A DNA stretch of 64,000 nucleotides, from contig CM030734.1 in the NCBI GenBank assembly GCA_018127085.1, positions 124,001 through 188,000 of the forward strand. The letters run 5' to 3'. The DNA is from Pneumocystis sp. 'macacae' (lineage: Eukaryota; Ascomycota; Pneumocystomycetes; Pneumocystales; Pneumocystaceae). The notes below the pieces were generated by a model. The model saw only the letters and a program-made list of their open reading frames with translations, searched no databases and was not told where the DNA came from. Positions 12,505 through 24,710 of this stretch are shown here, piece by piece. The position numbers and the translations under genes were made by a program. Numbering within the stretch: the stretch's first letter is position 1; each line of letters begins with the position of its first letter.

Positions 12505-14095
12505 ATGCACAGTGCCCAAGTTCCTGGGTATTCCAAGTATGTTTTGATTTTCAAATAAAATAAATTAACAAAAATAGCAAATTAATAGATACACCTGAAA
12601 ATTTTGTACAAAACAAACATACAAATGGGACATCAGAAACACCTTATGCATCGGTAAAATCTTTTTATATAGCATTTTTCTCATATTTTCAGCTGCGTCA
12701 ATTATCAAGTGTTTTAGCAAATCAAATTGCAAAACCATCTCCTTTAGTAGCACGAAAAACACCAGTTTCCACACGTAAAATATTAAATCAAAATGGAAAA
12801 AATATTCCAAAGGTCAGCCTAACGCCCAGAAGTATCACAAAAAACCCGCCAACACCTTACACTGCGCGTGCATTACAAAAAGCTGCAACTCCTCGCCAAA
12901 GTGTTAGAAAACCACTAAAACGTAAAAAATCGTATGATACTCCTCGAGATATATTAAGAAAATTGAGCCGATGTAATTTAATGCCTTTTTTCTCTCTTTT
13001 TTTCAAAAAACTCATTATATTCAGCACTTCCACTCTATTTAGAAAAAACTAAAGTAAATAGTTATCAATTGCAAAATGAACTCGAAAATACGTATGAAAT
13101 AAATGGTCTGGATGAAGAAATAGAAGATATGGAAGCACCAAATATCGACATTCCAAACCCGGAAATTTCATCAGATGATATTTCTCCACCTCATCTTTCT
13201 ATTCCTCTGGATCAGGAGTATACTGTGGAATCAGTAGAAATCGGTAGAAAAACAGAGATGGAAAGACTAAACGATCGATTAAGTCTTGAAAAAAATAGTG
13301 ATCGTATCAGCATTTATCATGAACATGGATTAGATAACACATCTTTTAATGAATTTACTCTTCAAGACGATATATTGGAATCAGAAAATCTCTTCAAAGA
13401 CCACCTAAAATTAGGATTTAATACAAATAATATTATTGAGTTAATAAATATATATTGTTAGATTTTTTTTAACAACTTAGGGATGATCCAGATAACCTGA
13501 GGATTGACTTTATAAACGAAAAAAGCTCAACAATTGCAGATGCAATGTCATTTAAAGATACAAATTCTGAATTTCCACTTCCTGAGCTTGCAAAATCTGC
13601 TATAAAACCTCTAAAATCATCAGCACATTCTAATAAATCAAAATTTCAAAAGTTTATAATTATTTATTTCATATTTTTTGTTAATACGAATAGGCTTTCA
13701 CGATATGGAATTCCATTGCCGTCATTGCCAGCTACATTTGTTAAACAGCTAGTAGCTAATTTTACAACATCAAAAATATCTAAAGATGCACTTAAAGAAA
13801 TCATTTTGGCATCTGATCAGTTTTTCGAACAAGTCTCAGAAGACTTGGAGGCCTTTTCAGCACATGCAGGACGAAAAACAATAGAGGATTCAGATGTTAT
13901 ACAACTTATGAGAAGGTAATAACTTTATTTATAAAATTTAAATAATCCTTAATGAATTCTAGACAAAGACAAATTAATTCTAAAACAACTTTATATTCAC
14001 TATTTCAAAAATATATTCCAAGAGAACTTGAATTAGAAATGCCACCACCACTTAAAAAACCTAAACAACCAAGAAAAAAAAAAACTGAAACCTAG
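12505..14095 (+). CDS. CENP-T: Inner-kinetochore histone-fold protein CENP-T
   Basis: CENP-T (S. pombe Cnp20, yeast Cnn1) links centromeric chromatin to the Ndc80 complex. The first exon is tiny (MHSAQVPGYSK, 12505-12537). The N-terminal region is rich in TP/SP sites and contains DTPRDILRKLSR near 12938-12973, like the TPRxIL motif of the family. A long acidic linker follows. The C-terminal histone fold is unmistakable: LPATFVKQLVANF, KISKDALKEIILASDQFFEQVSEDLEAFSAHAGRKTIEDSDVIQLMRR, then after an intron QRQINSKTTLYSLFQKYIPRELELE. The protein ends in a basic KKPKQPRKKK tail, stop at 14093-14095. With the Sos7-like gene it is one of two kinetochore genes in the window. Confidence 0.93.
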
Positions 14096-14232
14096 AAAAA
14101 TCTTTTTGTATAACGTATTCTTCTAATACTTAATGAAGCTGGGGTCTTTAATGTAAAATATAGCATGATTGATGTCGCAAAAGATAAAGCATACCTATTA
14201 ATAATTTAATGATATTGTTAAGTATAATTAAT

Positions 14233-15122
14233 TTACCATGTAAGCATATATTCCAAATGATTATTACGTATGTGTAGCCGAGCAATTTTTCCAATAGGAT
14301 TGCCTTTAGTTGCCAAAAAAGCTGCCATAATAAGATCATTTTCTTTAAAAAGTTATACATATACATATGTATATTATATAAAGTAACAAGTACCTAATAA
14401 TTGTTCTATATATATAGGTTTTGAATGCGTTAACTCGGACATTTGCTTAATATCAACATAGTAATACTTTTTTAATTCAGGTTTGTTAGTAGGTGTAAAT
14501 AAATTATTTCTTGATGGTAAACGTATTAAACCTCGAATTGTAACATCTTCATTAGACTATAATTATTAAAATGTACTTTTTTCTATAAAAAAAAATATAC
14601 CAGGCTTTTTACTCTTTTTAACGGGTCAGCCATATCAAATGGAATCCAACCACGATTAATTAAACATTTACAACTATAATTTTCAGAAAACCTATCCTTA
14701 AAATAAAAAAACATACCCATCACCTATTTCTATAGGAGTGATAACATGATATCCATTTTTTCCTTCAAATATTAGAGGACCCACAAGCATTTCTTCATCA
14801 TGTTTAAATTTTCCTGTTATCAAAACCTTCTGATATTCAAGTTTATAAAAATCAGAAAAACTTGCACTATTAAAATATATAAAGTACAAAAAAGCACTAA
14901 TACTTAGTATCTTTAGTTAATCTTATAGGCTCATTAGACAATCTTTCTTCAAAATCCCGTATAAGATTGCGCTTCCATTGAAGACGATAATACTGCCATG
15001 TTCCTAACCCAAAGGTAACAATTGGAATCAAAGCTAACACCATTAACACTTTTTTTATATTCAAATAATAACCTACTTAATAATCCTTTAAACATACATG
15101 AACGTTGAGATGTAGAATACAT
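14233..15122 (-). CDS. SHY1: SURF1/Shy1 cytochrome c oxidase assembly factor
   Basis: Mitochondrial inner-membrane protein needed for assembly of cytochrome c oxidase. The start at 15122 gives a short presequence (MYSTSQRSCMFKGLLS); an in-frame frame extends upstream but lacks ATG. After a 43-nt intron comes the first membrane segment and signature, LIPIVTFGLGTWQYYRLQWKRNLI. Next are YQKVLITGKFKHDEEMLVGP, GYHVITPIEIGDG and NRGWIP with surrounding motif residues. The last exon ends ARLHIRNNHLEYMLTW, matching the family's conserved C-terminal NNHLQYIxTW. The stop is at 14233-14235. At least five introns are present. All SURF1 landmarks are seen in order. Confidence 0.93.
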
Positions 15123-16314
15123 ATAACATCGTGAATTTTTAGACAAAAAGTATAAATTAAGCACTAAAAAATAAAGAAATAAGTTAAAAATCCTATTTTT
15201 TTACTTATAAAAAACAATTTATGGAAAACTAGCCTTTTAAATCATACTTTTTATAGACAATGTTAAAAAATGTTAAATAAAAACCTAAAAAAAATCAATA
15301 TATTTAAAATCAAGTTTTTAAGAGAGAATAAGGTTGTTTCATTACAAAATAAAAATGAATATTTAATATTTTTTAATAAATTTAAAGTTATAAAATCTTG
15401 ATCATTATCATAAAACTTATTTAATAAAAAAAAGAAATTTAACAAATAAATAAAGATTATATTTAATAAATATTAAAATTTTATGTTTTTTTTTTTTTTT
15501 TTTTAAAAAATATTTTCTATTTAAAACATTATTTAATAAAATCGTTTTTTATAAAAAGTATAATTTTAATTTCAAAACATAATATCTCATTGGTAGATAA
15601 CAAAAATTCAATTTAAGGTATAACTGTTTACAGCTTTATACCTAAAAATACCTTTTAATAAAAAAACATTAATTTCAATAACTATGTTATTTTATTCATT
15701 TTTTTTGAATCTTTTATTGTTCAAAAATATTAAATATTATTAAAAATGATGTAATCATATATATTCGTTCAAAATATCCTAATTTATTTTTTAGAAAAAT
15801 TTCAATTAACTCAGAAATAGTTTTTATCCATATTAATAAATCTATATACCTTTTTTAAAAATTTAAATCCAAAAAAAAACAAATATAAAATAATTAACAG
15901 TTTTAATAAAAGTCATTCTAATTAAAAACATTTATACTTAAACTATATTAAAAAAATAATCAATGTCTATATCATTTGAAATTTAATATTTTATTTATGA
16001 ACACATTTTACATGAAACTTTAAAGAGTAGTTCAAAATTCTTTTATTTTCTTAAATTAAAAATAATAATTTCAAAACAAATTATTATGCCAAACAAGAAA
16101 TACATTAATAAATTATTCTATAACTTTTTTAAAATATTAACTTAAACTAGATAATATAGAATTTTATTAATATAGAATCTTTTAAAAATCATTAAAAATA
16201 ATAAAATTTAATAAATTTAATAATTTACTTTCATATATCGTTTATTCTAATATTAAAATATTATTTATATATCTTTTAAATCTTAATCCTAGGATTTTAA
16301 AAAAATAAGTAAAA
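15123..16314. other. AT-rich intergenic region
   Basis: About 1.2 kb of extremely AT-rich sequence between the divergent SHY1 and Asterix-like genes, with a run of 19 T at about 15486-15504. No gene, RNA or structured repeat was recognised. Confidence 0.6.
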
Positions 16315-16794
16315 ATGACACAAATCAAAAACCCAAAAAGAGAAGAACTTATAAAACCATTTACACCAATTGAAGTTGATGAGGACATAGGTAAATTATT
16401 TTCGCCAATCGACCTTTATTTAACTACTAATACAATAGATTATACAAATCTAATTGTATCTATATTTAGTTTTTCATCTATGATTTTCAAGAATAAGTAA
16501 TAACTTAGTCAAGAATAAATAAAGATGCTTAAAGTTATAGATGGGCAGCATGGGCATCTCTTGTTGCGACACTTTCAGGCTTTTTAGACGCCAAAACACA
16601 TACCTCAATATCTCAGGGAAACTTAATGAATCTTATGTATAACTATATATATTAAAAAAATACTTATTTTATACAGAGTATCTTTCACAGGGCTTTTTAC
16701 AATTTATATGCCTGTATGCATTACTTCTACATTTAATATATTTCTAATTTTTAAGATTATCTTTACTCAAAAATCTCCTCTAGAAGAAAAATAG
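16315..16794 (+). CDS. Asterix/PAT-complex family small ER membrane protein
   Basis: Small protein (about 115 residues) resembling Asterix (WDR83OS, UPF0139), a subunit of the ER PAT complex that chaperones multi-pass membrane proteins. Exon 1 (ATG at 16315) encodes a polar N-terminus and then TIDYTNLIVSIFSFSSMIF, like the family's PDYMNLLGMIFSMCGLM. Exon 2 gives KWAAWASLVATLSGFLDAKT, matching the WCAWVA...FANSR block, and exon 3 gives a third membrane segment (TGLFTIYMPVCI). Introns lie at about 16498-16543 and 16638-16677 and keep the frame; the stop is at 16792-16794. Membership is judged from motif order and membrane topology in a short protein, so it is probable rather than certain. Confidence 0.72.
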
Positions 16795-17492
16795 CATCAG
16801 AAACATATTAGCATAACTAAATATGGCATCCTCTAGACATTTATTTTACCTATATCTTCAAAATACAAAATACTGTAAATATAATAGAAAAAATACATTC
16901 AGATACATTTGAATAGACCATAATAAATTTTAAAACAAATATATTTATGAAGAAACTAAAATTTTTCATAAAAATATCACCAAAACACAATTTCCATAAA
17001 CAATATATAAAAATTTTTACTCATTTAGAATATAAGTTAAATATATATATCCAGCAATATATTTTTTTATAGAAAAAACAAACCATAAAATCATTATACG
17101 CATTAATACAAATATAACGTCAGTATCTAAAATATACATTGCTCCATTTTTGTCATAAAACCAAAATCATACAGAAATAAATATTTCAATTACAACAATA
17201 CTAATCAATAAAAAGGAACCAAAAATTATAAAAAGCGGAAATATTCTCAATTATCAACACAATCCCAATGTGTTTCAAAATTCAAAAAATCGAATCTGAT
17301 ATTTTATAAAATTAAAAGAATATATAGAAGCAAATATAATAAAAATTTTTATATACCAGTTATTAATCAATAATTCATTAAAACCAATACATGCAAAACA
17401 GTCTTTAGATATAAATATTTCTGAAAAAAACTTATAAATTTTCTTAACTTTAATAACAAATCAAAATTATATATTTTGATACTTATAATTCT
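16795..17492. other. AT-rich intergenic region
   Basis: About 700 bp between convergent genes. Very AT-rich, with no recognised feature. Confidence 0.55.
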
Positions 17493-18488
17493 TTAAAAAA
17501 TATTAGCCTTAACTTTAATTAAAAATATTACCATTTTTAGAAGATTTCCACCATTTTTCCATATTTTCACTTTCACAGAATCAGGAGATGCTTCAGTTGT
17601 TTTTCCCCAAATATACCACTTATACGGCTGTACCCATGTTTTATGCTGAAAAACATAATACTCAACAAATACCTCTGGGGCACCTTTTCTTTCTAAACTA
17701 TCAAAAAAAGTTGTTAAACTCTAAAAAAATTATCCTTAAATTTCACATTAAAAAAAATACTTGTTCAGAATGAATCCTATAGATTGCCTGTGCAAGATAT
17801 CTATTCGAATTGAATTCAACTTTAGCATGGGAAAAGCTAACAAGCTTTGGTGGTGTTATCATTCTATGAAGCTGCCATTTAAGTTCAAAGCCCGCAGGTC
17901 TTTTTTCAATCTGAGATTTCAAAGTTTGAGCATAAGCTGGACCACAAAATAAAGCAATTTCCTTAATATTTCCTCTAAATTGTTATCAAAACACCGAAAA
18001 TTTACAAAAAAAGATACTTTGCATATGCTTGATTAACTTTTTCATAAATTTTACCTACAGTCACATGTAACTGTTTAAAATCAACTTCAATCGGTCTAAT
18101 AGATTGTTCAAACAATTTACGTCTAACTCATTTACATACTAAACACAAAAAAGTTTTACTAACTCAAACCATCCCTTCATTCGATGATAAAACCATCGCC
18201 ATATTAATCGCATTCTTTGAGTTGGAGCTTTCCAAAAAGCAGGTAAACAATTTCTAGAGGGAGGAACATAAGCATCTAATCCCAAATCAAAAAATTGCTT
18301 ACAATTTAAAAAAACATACCTAACATACCTAAATCCTCAGGAAGTATCCATTGTTTTTGAACTGGTGGCCTATGAACCCATCTTTTCAAAATATACGATG
18401 TCTTCAGTGATCTTTGAGAAAATGAAACAGTAGATTCATAAAAAACACGACAAAATAAAAAAAAACCAATATTCTGTCCAAAAAACAT
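17493..18488 (-). CDS. MBA1: Mba1/mL45-like mitochondrial ribosome membrane receptor
   Basis: Mba1 (Tim44-like fold, related to mL45) tethers the mitochondrial ribosome to the inner membrane for cotranslational insertion. The first exon (ATG at 18488) encodes a basic presequence, then RWVHRPPVQKQWILPEDLGMLG. Later exons read FDLGLDAYVPPSRNCLP, RPIEVDFKQLHVTVGKIYEKVNQAYAKG, RPAGFELKWQLHRMITPPKLVSF, AQAIYRIHSEQ, and VEYYVFQHKTWVQPYKWYIWG. This is the usual order of the Tim44-like domain, including the family VFQ...W.IWG strand. At least four introns are present. The stop is put at 17493-17495 by reading on after the last strong motif; an extra 3' intron is possible. Confidence 0.75.
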
Positions 18489-18664
18489 TTCTTTGGAATT
18501 ATTTTTTCCAAAAAATAAATTATATTATCGATAAATACCTCTCGGTCATTACATATAGAAATAAAATACATAAATAATATGATTTTTTTGATCCCTTAAA
18601 GACTAAAAATCTTATATATTGAATAACAAATAAAAGAATGTAGTAATTGAATTTTCCAATAATT

Positions 18665-19590
18665 TCAAAAAGAAAGACCTTTAGGAAAAACCCGTACACC
18701 TAAATCATGGACCCAATAAAGCATCTCAAACTGAGTACTTTCAGATTCTTTAATACCAGAAACGCATTCTTCGATGTCTTCTTGTGTAGCATAATAGCCT
18801 GAACCCCTAGAAAGTCGAATAATACCTGTTACTTCTTTAGCTCTTCCGCTAGGTAATTGCCGCAAACTGATAATTGAATGCGATTGATATATAATTGCAT
18901 GAACAAAAATTGAATAATTCACTTCAAGTTCAGAAAGCCTTTTTTTTGGTGACAAGAAAGCAAAATCCACATTGAATGTTACTATACAATGATGAACCAT
19001 CTAACAAAATCAAAACAGTATACTTTAGGGGTAAACTACTTCTCTACAAACAGAAATCATAGAAAGAATATCAGGTGGTGTAAGAATTTCACTTGCAACA
19101 AGAAAATCTGCACCCCAAAGAATCAAAGATGGCATCTCACCCAAAGACGAAACCTGATCAATGCCAGACTGAATTGCTGAAAAGATATCATCCAAATTCG
19201 ATTCTCCTAAGAGATTGACCCGTATCACAGGAAATATTCCATATTTTCTGAATTCATTATCTGGAAGATGACCATATAATCTAGTTAACCCATCAACATA
19301 GACTAATTTTTCAGAAGACGTTTTTGAAGCAAAATCAAAACCCTGAAACAATTAAAACAAATCCTAAGCACAAAAAAAACAAAAACCCATTTCTTAGAGA
19401 GAAAAACAAGTTCTTGAAAATCATTTACAAAAGAAACAAGAACAACTGCCCTGTTATTCTGAATTGACGTGCGTATAAAATGATGAATAATGAAAGTTGG
19501 AGAAACATATACCGTCGAAGTAACGGCAACCAAAGTGCCTTTTGGAGGAAGAACACTATTATTGAATTTTAAATATTCAGATATATTCAT
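18665..19590 (-). CDS. ELP6: Elongator complex subunit Elp6
   Basis: Elp6 is one of three RecA-like subunits (Elp4/5/6) forming the ring of the Elongator complex that modifies wobble uridines in tRNA. The ATG at 19590 gives MNISEYLKFNNSVLPPKGTL, then TFIIHHFIRTSIQNN and VVLVSFVNDF. The second exon holds YVDGLTRLYGHLP and SLILWGADFLVASE. After a short intron (about 19021-19060) the last exon carries the most diagnostic stretch, SLRQLPSGRAKEVTGIIRLSRG, and ends WVHDLGVRVFPKGLSF. Length of about 260 residues fits the family. Canonical Walker residues are absent, as expected for Elp6. Confidence 0.9.
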
Positions 19591-20060
19591 ATTTTCAAAA
19601 AACTATATAAAAGTATTATCATTATTCTCAGAGGTCGTCATGGTAACTGAATGAATAAATATTAACCTTGTAAAAAAAAAAACAAAATATAAAGTCAAAA
19701 CATCTAACTATTAACATAAAAACATTAGATAGACTCATGGTATGTATAATTCTCAAATAATAACCAAAACATTATTATTGATAGACTCTATAAGCTGATT
19801 CACTTAAAGACATATAAGATATTATATCTCTAATAAATATAATGTATCGTGACTAACAAAAAATGATGCTCATTCTAAAGACATTTAAAACAATGAACGA
19901 TTGATTGCAGGTTAAAACAATTCCAAATATCCACGGCACTAACAATAAAAGAAAATGTGCTTAACGTATTAAATCAAATGATTCAAAAACAGAAATAACA
20001 AAAAATAAAACCCAAATACGAAACCATAAATTGTATGAAGTGCAATACCACAAATAAACC
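19591..20060. other. AT-rich intergenic region
   Basis: About 470 bp between the ELP6 start and the stop of the telobox gene. No feature was recognised beyond the likely ELP6 promoter. Confidence 0.5.
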
Positions 20061-21336
20061 CTACTCAGTTTTTATGCTCATGTGATTGACATATCGGGAA
20101 CTAGAAACATCTTCTACTTTATCAGAATTCACCGGCAAAATATTATGATTATTAATATTCGACCATAAAACATTAGAGTTCTGCGGAACTACGAACTCCA
20201 TAGATGATTTATGCCCATAACCAGCTGGCTCAGACGATATAAAAAGATCATTAGAAGAATCATAGGTATTAAATGTATTTGTAGAAAAAATTTCCTGAAA
20301 AGATTCTAATGAAGTATTTGGAACTGAATGGATGTTTTCACCAAAAACCATAGACTGCATATTACACATATCACCTACATTAGTATATGATTGCCAAGAC
20401 TTGATCTCAAGAGGCGTAGAAGTATTATTATAAGGCTGAGAAGAAACGGACAAAGAAGTATCCATAGGAGCAGACCTAGTTGCTTGTTTACGAGTACTCT
20501 TCGAAGGCCGGGATTTAAAGCCTGCTGCAGCATATTTCTCAGGAAACGCATTCCTGAACCTATTGAAAAGCACTCAGGAAACAAACACCAAGCAGAAATA
20601 GTCTACCTGTCACGGAGGTCGATACTTCTACGGGATGATAAAGAAAAAGTGACATCCCTTTGTATTTTTGACCACGAAGGCCCATGCTACCACCATATCA
20701 ATAAATACAGAACCTGTATTATGCCATTTACACGCATAAATCCCTCAAGAAGGCGTGCATCCTCATCAGGAGTAAATGCCCGACGCTCTTTACGGTTAAC
20801 ACGTGGCAAAAAACTCTGGGATGCCATTTTTTGCTGCCGATTTGTATGTGTATGTGCATTAGGATAGAAATAGCGATAATCCTGAGGAAAAACAGTACGG
20901 AACCTAACACCCAATAAACAACCATCCTCCTACAAAAAACCAGTGTTATTACCGATCTTTGAGATCAATTGGCGAGCGATTATTAAACCGGTACCTTCAC
21001 AGCATAAGAACCTTTTAAAAATACAAAAAAACATCACAGAACATACCGAGAATCATGCAAGATCTTCTTCCAGTTGCCTACACCATACTATACCGCCCTC
21101 AGCTCCCCATCCACTCCAAAACCCTTCCTATTTCTTACCGTACTGCATCCATGAAGAAGATCGTTTGTCTCCTCAATTGTCCATTTTGTCCGCTGCTTTC
21201 GCGGACGCAGCATTCCACCCTCAAATCCGCTCTCTTCTAGTCCATTCTGCACTGTTTTATTGCCCTTATCCTCCCCTATCTCTTTTTCCGTTGCCATCAC
21301 AGTCAACGCTATTCCGTCTTCCGAGCTATTTTCCAT
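20061..21336 (-). CDS. Double-telobox Myb protein (Teb1/Tay1 type, TTAGGG-binding)
   Basis: Predicted sequence-specific DNA-binding protein with two Myb/telobox domains, like S. pombe Teb1 and Yarrowia Tay1, which bind TTAGGG-type telomeric and promoter motifs. The first domain reads PRKQRTKWTIEETNDLLHGC, then across two introns YGVGNWKKILHDS, YRFNNRSPIDLKDR and FRTVFPQDY. The second reads RKERRAFTPDEDARLLEGFM, HGPSWSKIQRDVTFSLSSR, RSIDLRDR and FRNAFPEKYAAAGFKSR. LKDRFR and LRDRFRNAFPEKY are telobox hallmarks. The C-terminal 150 residues are polar and unstructured. The in-frame ATG is at 21336; an upstream exon is possible. Its targets may include the TTAGGG-like clusters 9-11 kb away in the GC island (inference). 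Confidence 0.88.
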
Positions 21337-21619
21337 CAATTTTAGTGTTTTCCTCTGCGTTTTCCCACTTTATAATAAATTCTGTTTTCATTGTGCTGTG
21401 TCATACACTATTTTTTTCTTTCAAACCTCCTCTGCTCAATCTCATGTTATCATTGTTTTAATGCATCGCTGTAACCGATTTCTTTTAAAGCCTCGAACCG
21501 GCAATTTTTCAACCGTAATTTTCCTCTCGATCTGCCAGTTTTCCACATATCTACATTGCTACTTTAAAGTCTGTACATTGTTCCCCTAAATAACTGTATT
21601 TAAACTCTGCTGCATTTCC

Positions 21620-22345
21620 ATTGTCACTGCACCGCATGCACATATTCACGATTAATGCATGCCTAGTGCAAATTCACTATATACACTATGTATGCGTACT
21701 ATATGCGTATTATATGCACCTTGTATACGCTTTGCGTCCCTACCAAGCTCCTAATACACATTATACACAATAGCCTTGATCCTTAGTGGGTTCGTACGTA
21801 TAAGCGGCAAACCAAGTACCGCTGCACCGCATGAAACACAGTGCCCCGCCAGTAACATACAGTGAAGCAACAATAGAAGACTCAGATGAGTGGATCATAG
21901 AGCTGCTTAAGAAAGAAGCACTGGTCAAGGAACAGGCGTCGGCAACAGTCGGGATCCGAGCATTTCTTTCGGAAAAACAAAGGTAAAGATAAGGCATAAG
22001 TACAACGTATACACGCATATATAGCACATACATGGCGCATACATAGCGCATACACAACGCATACATAGCATATATATACATATAGCATACATAATACATA
22101 CACGGAAGGTATATGATGCATAGAAACTTGACTGTGGAGTTAGACAGTATATATATGGGCGCATATGCAGTATATGTAGAAATATATGCACTATGCAGAA
22201 TGTAGACTATAAATGCAGAGTGCATAGTATATGTGCTATATACATGGTACATGGATTCAGTGTGCAGTATATGCATTATATGCAACATATGCATATTATG
22301 TGTACTGCGTAGTTGTGCATACTTCAGCACTATGCACTAGACTAA
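21620..22345. repeat. degenerate TATGCATA / GCATATA simple repeat
   Basis: Alternating purine-pyrimidine words such as ATGCATA, CGCATACA and GCATATATAC fill the promoter (21620-21780) and especially the first intron (21983-22345) of the unknown fungal gene, and pause over its first exon. Individual units are 8-12 bp and imperfect. The intron ends with an ACTAAC branch-like site and TTAG. Confidence 0.65.
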
Positions 22346-23122
22346 CAATGTGTTAGCAAAGATGGACCACCTACCCGCTCACTAAATAAGCGGTTTCTTA
22401 CAAAAATGGTTCGAAATATGAATGCACATAATACAGCTCTTATCCAGAAAGAAACACAGGAAGCAACACAACGGCTGCACAAGCTCGAAAAACACTCAAG
22501 CTACGGGGCAGAAAAGCGTTTGAAGGCAGATCAGGGAGCATTTTCAAGGAAAAAAGGGCGTTCTATTGCATTTGTCAAACAGCAATATCCAGAGCCGAAT
22601 AAAAGCTCAAAAAAGACATCAAGAATGACACTAAATAAAGCACCGAGTGAAAAAGTAGGAAAAACACCTCAAGGCAATGAAGAAACAAATATAATAAATA
22701 ATACGGGCCAAAATAAATACATTAAAGAAGATATTTCACCGGTCCAGCCATTGTCTCCCTCAATTGGACCACATATACCTTCAACGTACGATTGCTATAG
22801 TAATGCACCGTCATTAGGAACATTAATGCTTGATTCACACTTTCACCCGGATTATGATCCAAGACTCGATGTAGCAGTATCGTCAGATGAAAATGATGAT
22901 TGGGGAACAGCATTGGAAGCAATAAGGGGAATTGCACAATGGAAGAAACAAAAGACACAAAGGCTAGCAGAAGTAGGGTTTTCTAACAGTCTTATACCAC
23001 AAGTAATAGATGAAACGCTATTTCCTGTATACAGAAAGGGGCTGAGGGAGTGGGATAGAGGAAAAGTAGTTTTGGAGAACGGAGAAGTTGAAACAAAGGC
23101 TCTTGGATGGGAGAAAACATGA
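21831..23122 (+). CDS. Conserved fungal protein of unknown function
   Basis: Two exons. Exon 1 starts at ATG 21831 (MKHSAPPVTYSEATIEDSDEW) and ends at the donor at 21983. Exon 2 begins after the acceptor at 22356 and restores frame as SKDGPPTRSLNKRFLTKMVRNMNAHN, followed by a basic coiled segment (TQRLHKLEKH). A Ser/Lys-rich linker leads to a conserved-looking C-terminus, DWGTALEAIRGIAQWKKQ and LREWDRGKVV, ending ALGWEKT. I have a recollection of similar N- and C-terminal blocks in uncharacterised ascomycete proteins but cannot name a function. The intron of 374 nt is about eight times the local norm. Base composition is less AT-rich than in neighbouring genes. Confidence 0.7.
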
Positions 23123-23212
23123 TATTCATAGCACAGAAAGAATGCTTATCAGTATAAATTGCCATAGCAACAGCAAATGTAAACAGACTCTTGATTTCGA
23201 AAAACAGCTAAG

Positions 23213-24656
23213 ATGGATTCTAAAGAAAATAAAGAGAATGTAAATCTGGAGGACGCGCAGAAGTGAGTAATCTATTGTTTGCGTCTAAACTGATGAAATA
23301 AAAGATGCATTTCATCTTTTTTATCAGCGAAGCTTTTTCTGCATTCTCAAAAACAAGATTATATTAGAAAAACAAGTTCGGCGAATACAGGATCAACCGT
23401 TGCACAACAACAGAATACAGATGATATATCTAATGTTCAAAACGAGGTGGGTGAAGAGGATATTTCAGATCCAAATATAGTTGAGTCTGACTTGAAATAT
23501 TTCAAAGTAAATAAAATATTCTTTAATTATTTTAATAATCTTATAAGGAACTTTTTTCAAAACTAAAATTCTCCTATATTGAACAGGAGACAAAAGAGTA
23601 GAAATCCTACTATTTAAAGGATGTATTAATGTAAAATCAGACGGTATCTCCGAGCAATTTTAGATGATCCTATTTTGGTTGTTGAACACAAAGATAATAT
23701 TGAACTGGGTAAACTATTTAATTTTACAAGATAAACAAAAAATAACGTCTTAAGAAAAAAAAAACGTAGAACTTAAATCTCATTTAAAAAGTAGAAAAGA
23801 AGATGTCGACAAAACATGTAAAGAACTCGAACAAACGGTTTCAAAAGTCTGCAATGGTACCGTATATATTATTTATGAAAAATAGAATCAATAACATTTA
23901 TGTTTCAGATTACGAAACTACAATTCAACAAGCGATTGAAGCTGATCATATGTTAAAAGAGATAGAAAAAATGGAGAAAGAAATCGAAGAATTGAAGGAT
24001 AATGAAAAAAATCAAGAACAGGTTTATCATTCAAAAAGAATAATGGAAAAATATTTATTTCTTTAGAACCTTCCTCTTAAAGATTCTCTCTCCTTACTAT
24101 CATCTCAAACTAAAAAAGCTTCTAAATTAAAAAAGGATATAGACCAATTTCAAGCTGTTTATGAACACAAAAAAGAACAATTGAAAGAAACCATTGATGA
24201 AGTAAAAAAACGTGAAAATGAAAAACAATGTTGTGAAGCTTTTGCGAAAGAAGCCATTCATACTAGGCAACTCTCTACTATGAATGAAAAGTACAAAAAG
24301 GAACAATCTGGTTTATGGTCAGCATTCTTTTTTCATTAACACATTTTTTTTATCATCTAGGTACCAATCCCTTCTGGATCTTCAAACGACTTTACTTCAA
24401 ATAAAAAATTTCCGATATGACAATTCTCAAGAACGTATTGATTTGACGCTGAAAACTAGAAAAGGGCATCTTCCAATCCATCTTTTCTTCAAAAATGGTC
24501 TATTCCATGATGCTTGTGTATATTTAGTCTTATTCTTGATCTTTCTAATAACTTGCATAGGTCGACCTTAACATTGATATTGAAAAAACACTTTCTCAAG
24601 CAAAACAGCGTAACGACCCACTCTTTTTCATAAATACAATTTTATTCAAAATTTAA
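23213..24656 (+). CDS. Sos7-like kinetochore coiled-coil protein
   Basis: Coiled-coil protein resembling fungal Sos7, the partner of Spc7/KNL1 in the outer kinetochore. A short acidic N-terminus (MDSKENKENVNLEDAQK) is followed by LKYFKELFSKLKFSYIEQETKE, then after an intron RYLRAILDDPILVVEHKDNIELE; this is the most family-like block. Long heptad-rich segments follow (KNVELKSHLKSRKEDVDK; LKEIEKMEKEIEELKDNEKN; SLLSSQTKKASKLKKDIDQF). The C-terminal exons read RYQSLLDLQTTLLQIKNFRYD and VDLNIDIEKTLSQAKQRNDP, stop at 24654-24656. About seven introns are implied. The identity rests on motif recollection and coiled-coil architecture, so it is moderate. Confidence 0.65.
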
Positions 24657-24710
24657 TTTTTTTATTCTAATGTACATAATATATATATTATTTCATCATT
24701 CTTTAACGTT

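Noticed and set aside
15123..16314. AT-rich region as a centromere or origin.
   Set aside because: Only base composition supports it; many spacers in this window are equally AT-rich.
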